A DNA stretch of 5,482 bases from assembly GCA_024763495.1 (NCBI GenBank), contig JANTFJ010000201.1:1-5482 (forward strand), read 5' to 3'. The notes below the pieces were generated by a model, which saw only the letters and a program-made list of their open reading frames with translations, did no database searches and was not told where the DNA came from. This document shows, piece by piece, positions 1-5,399 of the stretch (within the stretch, counting starts at the first letter, position 1; the number at the start of each line of letters is the position of its first letter). The stretch comes from Desulfobulbaceae bacterium (GTDB lineage Bacteria; Desulfobacterota; Desulfobulbia; Desulfobulbales; SURF-16). A program made the translations under genes and the position numbers.

Positions 1-38
1 GGGCCTGCGCCGCATACTGTTGCTATGTAAGCAGGCCC
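1..38 (+). repeat. Hairpin-family repeat, copy A (cut by the window edge)
   Basis: Arms 1-8 (GGGCCTGC) and 31-38 (GCAGGCCC) are perfect reverse complements around a 22-base loop. Positions 7-31 match 286-310 of copy B at 23 of 25 bases, including the core GCATACT-n-TTGCTATG, although the outer stem sequence is quite different. This marks a family with a conserved loop and variable stem. The window begins at the first arm base, so any outer arms like those of copy B are not visible on the left. Confidence 0.75.
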
Positions 39-161
39 AGGTAAGCGAGGAACGAGACTCCGAATGGACAAAGAGGTAAGCACCCTTAAAAACAGGGCAT
101 AAACTCCGACTCCGTGAGGTGCTGGTGAACGCTTACCGAAATTTACTTGTTTTTTCGTGAA
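39..161 (+). repeat. Repeat-derived DNA linked to copy A
   Basis: No gene is supported here. Positions 44-62 (AGCGA, six bases, then GAGACTCCG) recur in reverse orientation at 4942-4962 and 5142-5161, each time near a copy of the hairpin family. GGTAAGC at 75-81 can pair with GCTTACC at 131-137, and AGCACC at 79-84 with GGTGCT at 118-123, as alternative folds. I read the stretch as an eroded part of the composite repeat. The boundaries are approximate. Confidence 0.4.
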
Positions 162-207
162 CTTCAGGTATGCGAAGCGTACAAGTGTTGCTCGAACAGA
201 CCTGAAG
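162..207 (+). repeat. Hairpin-family repeat, divergent copy
   Basis: Arms CTTCAGGT (162-169) and ACCTGAAG (200-207) are perfect reverse complements. The loop start, GCGAAGC at 172-178, is identical to that of copy C read on its own strand (minus, from 4913). Over 25 loop positions about 16 match copy C, mostly in the first two thirds. As in copies B and C, a purine-purine mismatch (A170 opposite G199) sits between the outer stem and a short TG/CA inner pair. It looks like an older or diverged member. Confidence 0.55.
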
Positions 208-243
208 GGGTAAGGTACCTTAATTTCGCTAACCACCGCAATT

Positions 244-353
244 GTAACTGCTTACAGGGTGCCGGAGATTTTCGTGATCAGGCTGGCGCAGCATACTGGT
301 GCTATGTAAGACAGGCTGATCACGGGAAGATTCGGTACCCTGTGAGCAGTTAC
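244..353 (+). repeat. Hairpin-family repeat, copy B (110-base near-continuous hairpin)
   Basis: Positions 244-264 pair with 333-353 over all 21 positions (two as G-T). Pairing resumes after a tandem G-A/A-G mismatch (267-268 with 329-330) and continues through 273-285 with 312-324, with one G-G mismatch (282/315). The loop at 286-311 carries the core GCATACTGGTGCTATG, where GCATA can pair with TATGT as a small inner hairpin. Five of the pairs are G-T on the plus strand and would be A-C mismatches on the minus strand, so plus-strand single-stranded nucleic acid folds best. The outer end GTAACTG resembles the outer end of copy C. The element stops 16 bases before the start codon of the next gene. 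Confidence 0.85.
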
Positions 354-369
354 CTTAAAACAATAACAA

Positions 370-1446
370 ATGCACGAACAACCCAGCAACTCCCTGGTAC
401 TTCGGTACTTCCTGGTTTTTTTTCTGATTGTCGGCCTGCTGCTGGGCCGTTTACTCTGGCCGTTTATTTCCATAATTGTTCTTTCCTACCTGCTGGCCAC
501 AATATTTGAGCCGATTTACAAACGGCTGAACCGAAAATTTTCAAATTCTTTTTCTTCACTTATTACCTGTGGTTTGATCATAACCCTTGTCTTTATCCCT
601 CTGATACTTTTTGTCGGAGCCCTGTCCTCTGAAGCCTTGTCCCTGTTTCAGTATACCAAGGAAACCAACTGGGTTCTAAAAGCGCGGGCATTTACCGAAC
701 AAAGCACTATTCCGGGAAGGATAGAGGATTTTCTGGCACTGTTCGGTTTACATATAAAACTTGAACTGGGACAATTCTCTCAACTGTTTTCTGATTTCGT
801 CAAGGTGGCCGGACATTTTATTTACAGCCAGGCCAGTTCCTGGGCCGCGAATATTTTAAGTTTTATTCTTAATTTCATGATGATGGTTTTAATAATTTTC
901 TTCCTGCTTATCGATCGGCAGCGCCTGCTGGATTACCTCTTGAGTCTCTCTCCTCTGCCCGATGACCAGGACAAACGTTTGATAGACAGATTTGAAAAAA
1001 TATCCGAGGCTATTATAGTGGGGAATGGGATCTGCGGCCTGATTCAAGGGGTGTTGGGCGGCCTGATTTTTGTAGTTTTTGATTTTGCTTCTCCGCTGCT
1101 ATGGGGCGGCATCATGGGGGTTCTGGCCTTTCTGCCAATTTTCGGTATTGGCCTGGTGTTACTTCCAGCCGCCATATATCTGTTTATTAACGGTAATGTT
1201 TCCGGCGGCATTATTATGATAATTTTTTACGTTATCATCTCCTTTTCGATAGAGTATATTTTTAAACCGAAGCTGGTCGGGAGCCAGGTACAAATGCCTA
1301 CTCTGCTGGTTTTCCTGAGCATCATGGGCGGACTGAGCGTCTTTGGCTTCCTGGGTATTATCTATGGGCCGCTGATTGCCGCCTGTTTCCTGACGTTAGC
1401 GGAAATTTATCATGAAAACTACAGGCTGGATCTGATGGATGAGTAA
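370..1446 (+). CDS. AI-2E family (PerM/YdiK-like) inner-membrane transporter
   Basis: This 358-residue polytopic inner-membrane protein has the length and layout of the AI-2E/PerM family (PF01594). Hydrophobic spans are visible near residues 10-30, 32-48, 61-84, 158-181, 217-237, 241-271, 277-294 and 311-345. A more polar stretch at about 86-157 corresponds to the family's variable extracytoplasmic region. Family-like motifs are FLPIFGIGLVLLPAAIYL (254-271) and the C-terminal KPKLVGSQVQMPTLLVFLS followed by a Gly-rich segment and GIIYGPLIAA (329-338). Members have been linked to autoinducer-2 export or Na+/H+ antiport, so the substrate cannot be told from sequence. The ATG at 370 gives a normal short N-terminus before the first span, but no Shine-Dalgarno sequence precedes it: the leader reads CTTAAAACAATAACAA after hairpin copy B. 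The gene looks monocistronic and ends ahead of the terminator at 1573. Confidence 0.9.
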   Translation: MHEQPSNSLVLRYFLVFFLIVGLLLGRLLWPFISIIVLSYLLATIFEPIYKRLNRKFSNSFSSLITCGLIITLVFIPLILFVGALSSEALSLFQYTKETNWVLKARAFTEQSTIPGRIEDFLALFGLHIKLELGQFSQLFSDFVKVAGHFIYSQASSWAANILSFILNFMMMVLIIFFLLIDRQRLLDYLLSLSPLPDDQDKRLIDRFEKISEAIIVGNGICGLIQGVLGGLIFVVFDFASPLLWGGIMGVLAFLPIFGIGLVLLPAAIYLFINGNVSGGIIMIIFYVIISFSIEYIFKPKLVGSQVQMPTLLVFLSIMGGLSVFGFLGIIYGPLIAACFLTLAEIYHENYRLDLMDE

Positions 1447-1476
1447 CCGGAAACTCAAGGCCCGCTCAAAAATAAC

Positions 1477-1502
1477 GTAACTGTTCAGGTAGGGGCGAAA
1501 AA
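1477..1502 (+). repeat. Half REP: GTAACTGTTCAG joined to GTAGGGGCGAAAAA
   Basis: The 26 bases GTAACTGTTCAG + GTAGGGGCGAAAAA recur in reverse orientation at 4999-5024 with two mismatches. Only the first half of what would be a palindrome is present: AATTTTAC follows instead of TTTTTCGCCCC. A related end motif, GTAACTGTCCAG, follows at 1522-1533. The repeat lies in the 3' intergenic space between two convergent genes. Confidence 0.65.
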
Positions 1503-1572
1503 ATTTTACAAACACTGCCTTGTAACTGTCCAGATTCTGAGGCGTTATCCTGCCGGAGCCGCAATGTCCACA

Positions 1573-1614
1573 AAAAAGGGGAAAGATCCATCATCTGGAT
1601 TCTTTCCCCTTTTT
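1573..1614. terminator. Bidirectional intrinsic terminator between convergent genes
   Basis: Positions 1573-1590 (five A, GGGG, AAAG, ATCCA) pair with 1596-1614 (TGGAT, a one-base bulge, CTTT, CCCC, five T) around the 5-base loop TCATC. The stem ends in an A-run on one side and a T-run on the other, so either transcript would end in a G/C-containing hairpin followed by U. It lies 127 bases after the AI-2E stop codon (+) and 63 bases beyond the stop of the outer-membrane gene (-), so it can serve both. Confidence 0.9.
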
Positions 1615-1676
1615 GTTGCAACATAAACATAGCCGGCAAAGTCGGCTGTCGCAAAAAATTTAAAACTTATATCGGT

Positions 1677-3404
1677 CTAGAAATAAGCCTCAAAGGTCAG
1701 GTATACCTGGTCAGCTTTATCCAGGGTAGGCATCATGGCTGCCCATGCTTTACCTTCCGCGTCATCAATATCATACGGTTTAATATTCCAGTCGGAACCA
1801 CCGGTATAATCAAACTCATAATGCTGATAGCCTAAGCGGATAAAGGTCTTGGCATATTTGGAAATGGCTTCGCCGGAGGGCAGATCCCAAATCATATAGG
1901 CCTCGTAGACATCACCACGGGTGGCCAGTTTGGCGCTGTAAAGATCATCGTGACCCGGAGTCATGCCGATCCAGTATTGGGAACCATGATTATACTCAAG
2001 GCCGAACTTCAGGCCCTGCTCATCCAGATCATAACGGACACCAAGCCAGATATTGTAGCCGTCTTCATCGTCATCATTAGCCTGGACAGTTCCACCCATT
2101 CCCATCAGGGCATTCATGTTACCAAGCATATCATTAAACATGCCGGTGTCATCGTCAGGCATTGTCCGGCTCCAGCCGCCGGCAACAAAGTAGGTTAAAT
2201 TCTCCCACTTGTCCTGATATACGGCAGCGGTATGGAGAATATCACCGATATTCTGGCGTTCTCCCAGGAAGAATGAATAAAAATCATTCATGTCGCTATT
2301 ATCAAATTCAGGGTAATTAAAGGCATTAAATACCATGAATGACTGTATATAGGCAAAACGATCGCCTTTTTTAACGATATCCCAGCTAACGCCGGCAAAA
2401 TCTGTATCGTTGAGGCTTGAGTTGACGTCATCATACTGGAGGCCGTTTTCAAAACCGCGGCCATAGCAGACCCGAACCCGACCTGGGACATCGTCCATGC
2501 CGAAAAGATTAGCATAGGCATAACCCAGGGAAATACCGTCAAAAGGCCAGTCCATGTAGGCTACCGGGGTTGCCATCCGTTGGTCAGTACCCATGCGAAC
2601 CTGGGAGGCAGGGCCATCGGTAGTGGGCCTGCGGCCCACGGAAAACCAAATGGGCTGGCCGCCGATATTGTTCCAGTTGACAAAGGCCCGATCAACTCTC
2701 AAGGTCGAATCAGCCGGCTCCCTGGTGCTGGTGCCGTCAAACGAGGGAAAACTGAACTGGGTTACGCTGGGCGGCAGGGTATTGGTACCCCAGGATTTAT
2801 ACATGGCCAGCCTGGCTTTGACTTCTATATTATCAGTGGCCTTGACCCGCATGTTCAGGCGAAAACGGTTGGTGAACAAGGTGTCGCTGTCCATTTCGTC
2901 ATCGCTGTAGGCATCAGCGGCCGGCATTGCGCCGCCAATAGGGGCGAACATTCCCATGTAGTTGGCCAGATGTTGGAATTTAGCCTGTCTGCTGATTGCA
3001 CTGTCGGGATTCATCAAATCACTGTTATTTAAAAAACCAAAGGCTGCCGGCATTCCACCAATAGTGCCACTATTATGGATTGCGTCATACATTGATTGTG
3101 ACTGCCAGTTATGCATATTCAATGGTTTACTTACCAGGTCAGCCTGGTAGTAATCTCCTCTAGCCCGGAAATCACCATAAAATTTCACTCGCGAAGCCAG
3201 ATCCCAGGACTCTGCTTTTTCATCGATCTCATCAGCAAAATCTTCCTGGTCTTCCTTCATGGTTTCCATCTGGGCCTTCAGCTGCGACAATTGTCTGGAC
3301 AGTTGATCAATTTTGGCTGCCAGTTCACTGTTGGATCCAGCTGAAGCGGCAACAGGCAAGGCCAGCAGTCCTGCCAGGGCAAGGGTGGAAATTTTTTTAA
3401 GCAT
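1677..3404 (-). CDS. DUF3373-family outer-membrane beta-barrel protein
   Basis: This 575-residue protein begins with a classical signal peptide: KK at 3-4, a hydrophobic core at 7-19, and an A-S-A site with cleavage expected after residue 22. Residues about 24-65 form a coiled-coil-like acidic helix with heptad Leu/Ile/Met. The rest alternates aromatic and polar residues as in an outer-membrane barrel and ends in the terminal Phe (YLTFEAYF) expected for BAM-dependent insertion. Segments I associate with DUF3373 (PF11853) are NRFRLNMRVKA (179-189) with ARLAMYKSWG (197-206), LRVDRAFVNW (235-244) with SVGRRPTTDGPA (255-266), and YGRGFENG (314-321). The family has no established function, and a porin or structural role is inference. 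Residues 409-438 form a Met/Asp/Gly-rich probable loop. Only one Cys (313) is present. The start is fixed by AGGAGG seven bases upstream. It is probably monocistronic. Confidence 0.87.
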   Translation of the reverse strand: MLKKISTLALAGLLALPVAASAGSNSELAAKIDQLSRQLSQLKAQMETMKEDQEDFADEIDEKAESWDLASRVKFYGDFRARGDYYQADLVSKPLNMHNWQSQSMYDAIHNSGTIGGMPAAFGFLNNSDLMNPDSAISRQAKFQHLANYMGMFAPIGGAMPAADAYSDDEMDSDTLFTNRFRLNMRVKATDNIEVKARLAMYKSWGTNTLPPSVTQFSFPSFDGTSTREPADSTLRVDRAFVNWNNIGGQPIWFSVGRRPTTDGPASQVRMGTDQRMATPVAYMDWPFDGISLGYAYANLFGMDDVPGRVRVCYGRGFENGLQYDDVNSSLNDTDFAGVSWDIVKKGDRFAYIQSFMVFNAFNYPEFDNSDMNDFYSFFLGERQNIGDILHTAAVYQDKWENLTYFVAGGWSRTMPDDDTGMFNDMLGNMNALMGMGGTVQANDDDEDGYNIWLGVRYDLDEQGLKFGLEYNHGSQYWIGMTPGHDDLYSAKLATRGDVYEAYMIWDLPSGEAISKYAKTFIRLGYQHYEFDYTGGSDWNIKPYDIDDAEGKAWAAMMPTLDKADQVYLTFEAYF

Positions 3405-3411
3405 ATCGCTT

Positions 3412-3417
3412 CCTCCT
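3412..3417 (-). promoter_or_regulatory. Shine-Dalgarno site of the DUF3373 gene
   Basis: The minus strand reads AGGAGG, seven bases before the ATG at 3404-3402. This is a consensus-strength site and settles the start codon, in contrast to the other two genes in the window, which have weak or no such site. Confidence 0.9.
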
Positions 3418-3554
3418 GTAAAGTTTTTGATAGTATTTATTCAAAATTATCTTTTGATTTTTTCTGAGTCTGACCGAAACAGCGCGAATTTCTAACTTAA
3501 CCGAGACAAGAAAAAAAGTATGACAGAATAAACACTAAGATAGTTACAAAGGCT

Positions 3555-3582
3555 AATTAAAGCATATTCCCCCTGCTTAATT
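3555..3582. repeat. AT-rich inverted repeat in the divergent region
   Basis: AATTAA-A-GCA (3555-3564) pairs with TGCTTAATT (3574-3582), with one bulged A and the 9-base loop TATTCCCCC. No T-run follows on either strand, so it is not a typical terminator. It could be an operator or a hairpin in an upstream leader. Function is unknown. Confidence 0.35.
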
Positions 3583-3917
3583 CACCTTGTCCTTATGTTC
3601 CTGTAAATAATTCAATAAGTTTAATACACTTACACTTACCGTCCCTGCTTGTCAAAAAAAAAATGATGTTAACGACAAATTTAGCTATTATTGTAAAAAA
3701 AATGAAAAAAAATGTTGCCTGAGCTGGTTGCTATGTTAATGTTGTTTGATTTAGTAAAGCCTGTCCATAGGTCAAGCAAAAATTTGATGTAATTTATTCA
3801 GCGAGGGCATTAACTCTGTGCGCTGTAACTGTTTCAGATGTGCTGATCGCGCTCAACAAACTACACCCAGACGGCGACAACCCCATAACTGCAAGGGATT
3901 CAGGTACAAATATAATT

Positions 3918-4790
3918 ATGTATTTTCAGGATATTATTCTAGAATTAAGCCGCTATTGGGCGGAGCAGAACTGCGTTATTCAACAGCCCTACGACATGGA
4001 GGTGGGGGCCGGGACTTTTCACCCGGCAACGCTTTTACGTTCTTTAGGCCCGGAGCCATGGCAGGCTGCCTATGTTCAACCATCCCGGCGTCCTACGGAC
4101 GGCAGATATGGAGAAAACCCAAACCGCCTTCAGCATTATTACCAGTTTCAGGTGGTAATGAAACCATCTCCTCTTGACATTCAGGAGCTTTACCTGGAAA
4201 GCCTGAAACGTTTTAATCTTGATCTCCAGGAGCATGACATCCGTTTTGTCGAAGATGACTGGGAGTCACCTACCCTGGGAGCCAGCGGCCTGGGCTGGGA
4301 AGTATGGCTGGATGGGATGGAGATTACCCAGTTTACCTATTTTCAGCAGGCCGGCAGCCAGGATCTTTATCCGGTTACTGCTGAAATAACTTATGGTCTT
4401 GAAAGAATAGCCATGTATCTCCAGGAAGTTGACAATGTTTATGATATTGCCTGGAACAAAGAGATAAAATACGGCCAGATTTTTCACCAGGCAGAGGTCG
4501 AGTTTTCCAGCTTTAATTTTAAATACGCCAATGTCCCGGCCCTGGTAGATTTTTTTACCACCTTTGAACAGGAAGCCTTAAAATTACTGGAGGAAAATTT
4601 AATTCTGCCAGCCTATGATTACTGTCTTAAATGTTCTCATACCTTTAATCTGCTGGATGCCCGTAAGGCGATCAGCGTCTCGGAAAGAACTCGTTACATC
4701 GGCAGAATCAGGAACATTGCCAGAAAGGTGGCTGGAAAATATATTAAACAGCGGGAGCAGATGGGGCATCCTTTACTGCGGAAATCGTGA
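3918..4790 (+). CDS. glyQ: Glycine--tRNA ligase alpha subunit
   Basis: GlyQ is the class II catalytic chain of bacterial alpha2-beta2 glycyl-tRNA synthetase. It activates glycine with ATP in the cytoplasm and works with GlyS, which recognises the tRNA. The 290-residue product is near the usual length (about 290-305). Visible signatures are the N-terminus MYFQDIILELSRYWAEQ, QPYDMEVGAGTFHPAT (23-38), QPSRRPTDGRYGENPNRLQ (54-72), the motif-2 region around 76-145 (FQVVMKPSP to FTYFQQAGS), and motif 3 with GLER at 160-163. The C-terminal helical region includes LDARKAISVSERTRYIGRIR (246-265). I chose the ATG at 3918 because it matches the conserved family N-terminus. An in-frame ATG at 3840 would add 26 unconserved residues and has no ribosome site. 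AAGGGA lies rather far upstream (3893-3898), with a weak AGGT at 3902-3905. Unusually, no glyS follows: the next 600 bases are repeats. Confidence 0.97.
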   Translation: MYFQDIILELSRYWAEQNCVIQQPYDMEVGAGTFHPATLLRSLGPEPWQAAYVQPSRRPTDGRYGENPNRLQHYYQFQVVMKPSPLDIQELYLESLKRFNLDLQEHDIRFVEDDWESPTLGASGLGWEVWLDGMEITQFTYFQQAGSQDLYPVTAEITYGLERIAMYLQEVDNVYDIAWNKEIKYGQIFHQAEVEFSSFNFKYANVPALVDFFTTFEQEALKLLEENLILPAYDYCLKCSHTFNLLDARKAISVSERTRYIGRIRNIARKVAGKYIKQREQMGHPLLRKS

Positions 4791-4814
4791 ACTCTGCTTC
4801 TGATTTGAACATAA

Positions 4815-4827
4815 TGCCCTACGGGCA
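4815..4827. repeat. Small stem-loop after glyQ
   Basis: TGCCC (4815-4819) pairs with GGGCA (4823-4827) around a three-base loop, 24 bases after the glyQ stop. It is followed by GAAAAAATT rather than a T-run on the plus strand, so it is a poor intrinsic terminator. The larger hairpin starting at 4847 could contribute to ending the glyQ transcript. Confidence 0.3.
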
Positions 4828-4846
4828 GAAAAAATTAAGCCAGGAT

Positions 4847-4979
4847 GTAACTGTTCAGCTGCACTTCATCTGCACGCGATAAGTCTGTCTTACATAACAT
4901 TAGTATGCTTCGCCAGCCTTATCACGCACAGCTAAAGCACACGGAGTCTCACTTCGTTCGCTTACCTCTGAACAGATAC
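4847..4979 (-). repeat. Hairpin-family repeat, copy C (inverted relative to copies A and B)
   Basis: Outer arms GTAACTGTTCAG (4847-4858) and CTGAACAGATAC (4968-4979) are reverse complements with one mismatch. The inner stem is 4874-4883 with 4918-4927. Read on the minus strand, the loop at 4913-4889 is GCGAAGCATACTAATG then TTATGTAAG, differing from copy B at 4 of 25 positions. The inner stem has two wobble positions that pair as G-U only on the minus strand, which is the element's own orientation. A G-A mismatch sits between the stem and an inner CTG/CAG pair, at the place of the G-G mismatch in copy B. The AGCGA...GAGACTCCG motif (4962-4942) lies inside the element. Confidence 0.8.
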
Positions 4980-4998
4980 AGGTCGGTGGTTTGGGCAG

Positions 4999-5024
4999 TT
5001 TTTCGCCCCTACCTGAATAATTAC
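4999..5024 (-). repeat. Half REP, GTAGGGGCGAAAAA type
   Basis: Read on the minus strand this is GTAATTATTCAG followed by GTAGGGGCGAAAAA, the same 26-base unit as 1477-1502 with two differences, both in the first 12 bases. Only one arm of the expected palindrome is present. It begins 19 bases after the end of copy C, and its GTAAT end may serve as an alternative right border of that composite element. Confidence 0.65.
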
Positions 5025-5037
5025 TTTTAATTTTTCG

Positions 5038-5080
5038 GTAACTATTCATCTGCACGCGATAAGTCTGTCTTACATAGCAC
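5038..5080 (-). repeat. Hairpin-family repeat, truncated copy D
   Basis: Positions 5045-5076 are identical to 4865-4896 (32 bases, offset 180), covering one stem arm and part of the loop of copy C. The outer end GTAACTATTCAT (5038-5049) corresponds to GTAACTGTTCAG of copy C, with about 11 intervening bases missing. The match continues approximately as TACATAGCAC, then stops where the terminal repeat of the next element begins. The second stem arm is absent from the window. Confidence 0.75.
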
Positions 5081-5230
5081 TGGGAGGTTGTCCGAGAACA
5101 GGCATTTTGAAAAAATAAGCGCAATCATAAAATTGATATTTCGGAGTCTCGCCAGCTCGCTTTCTGGAGCATTATTTTTGCAAAATAACACAGAGTTGGG
5201 GAAAAAGGGCATTTTCAGACAGCCTCCCAG
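5080..5230. mobile_element. 151-base MITE-like element with terminal inverted repeats
   Basis: The 16 terminal bases at 5080-5095 (CTGGGAGGTTGTCCGA) pair with 5215-5230 (TCAGACAGCCTCCCAG) with one mismatch and one G-T pair. The interior has no coding capacity for a transposase. The left end falls exactly where hairpin copy D breaks off, as expected for an insertion or rearrangement junction. I see no clear target-site duplication. The interior contains CGGAGTCTC...TCGCT (5142-5161), a motif also found in copy C, so part of the interior could be host-repeat DNA rather than foreign. The right end also forms CAGCCTC/GAGGCTG (5220-5237) with the next repeat. Confidence 0.5.
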
Positions 5231-5236
5231 GAGGCT

Positions 5237-5314
5237 GTAGGAGCCCAGCCCTCTGGGCGATACAACATGGAACAAAGCTCATAGCATAAATCGCCCAGAG
5301 GGCTGGGCTCCTAC
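5237..5314. repeat. Inverted REP pair (BIME-like), GTAG-type
   Basis: Positions 5237-5261 and 5290-5314 are perfect 25-base reverse complements separated by 28 bases. Each arm starts, read outside-in, with GTAG and contains the smaller palindrome GCCCAG-4-CTGGGC (5243-5258 and 5293-5308). A 5' GTAG or GGAG tetranucleotide beside a short palindrome, arranged as inverted pairs, is the known layout of REP sequences mobilised by REP-associated tyrosine transposases (RAYTs). No such transposase gene is in the window. Confidence 0.85.
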
Positions 5315-5362
5315 ATGGGGACAGGGGTTTTTCCGGGTTGTGTGTGGGCAATGCCCGAATTA

Positions 5363-5379
5363 GTTACCTGTCAGGTAAC
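5363..5379. repeat. Perfect short palindrome
   Basis: GTTACCTG (5363-5370) and CAGGTAAC (5372-5379) are perfect reverse complements around a single T. The spacing is too tight for an RNA hairpin without opening central pairs, so a dimeric protein-binding site or an element end is as likely. It lies 21 bases before a possible start codon at 5400. Confidence 0.4.
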
Positions 5380-5399
5380 GCTTTGTGCGTAAGCGCTCC

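Larger units (their letters stand above)
3405..3917. other. Divergent AT-rich intergenic region (513 bases)
   Basis: This stretch separates the minus-strand outer-membrane gene from glyQ and should hold promoters for both. No strong sigma-70 pair is evident. Weak candidates are a minus-strand GATAAT (3451-3446) without a good -35 box, and on the plus strand TTGATG (3784-3789) followed 18 bases later by CATTAA. A-tracts at 3654-3663, 3695-3702 and 3705-3712 (the last two a tandem A8-TG repeat, ten bases apart) could bend DNA or act as UP-like elements. GTAACTGTTTCAG at 3825-3837 resembles the end motif of the window's repeats with one inserted T. No coding region or T-box leader is recognisable. 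Confidence 0.55.

Noticed and set aside
147..509. 120-residue open frame across the repeat region and the start of the AI-2E gene
   Set aside because: It runs through hairpin repeats, overlaps the well-supported AI-2E gene in another frame, and has no recognisable protein features.
2580..3032. 150-residue plus-strand open frame inside the DUF3373 gene
   Set aside because: It is fully antisense to a strongly supported gene, with no ribosome site of note. It is explained by the codon pattern of the real gene.
3838..3917. Upstream ATG at 3840 giving a 26-residue longer GlyQ
   Set aside because: The added residues match nothing in the conserved GlyQ N-terminus, which begins at MYFQD (3918), and the ATG has no ribosome site.
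3405..3917. Glycine T-box or riboswitch leader for glyQ
   Set aside because: I see neither a T-box sequence with its antiterminator nor a terminator hairpin with a T-run before glyQ.
3818..4177. 119-residue plus-strand frame overlapping the start of glyQ
   Set aside because: It is out of frame with glyQ and covers its most conserved N-terminal part. It is a shadow frame.
4865..5076. CRISPR-like pair of identical 32-base repeats spaced by about 150 bases
   Set aside because: There are only two copies, the spacing is too long, and the repeat is half of a larger hairpin element, so it is not a CRISPR array.
4900..5275. Two overlapping minus-strand open frames of 74 and 77 residues
   Set aside because: They cover repeat copies, the half REP and the MITE-like element, and the longer one starts inside the REP pair. 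No protein family features are visible.
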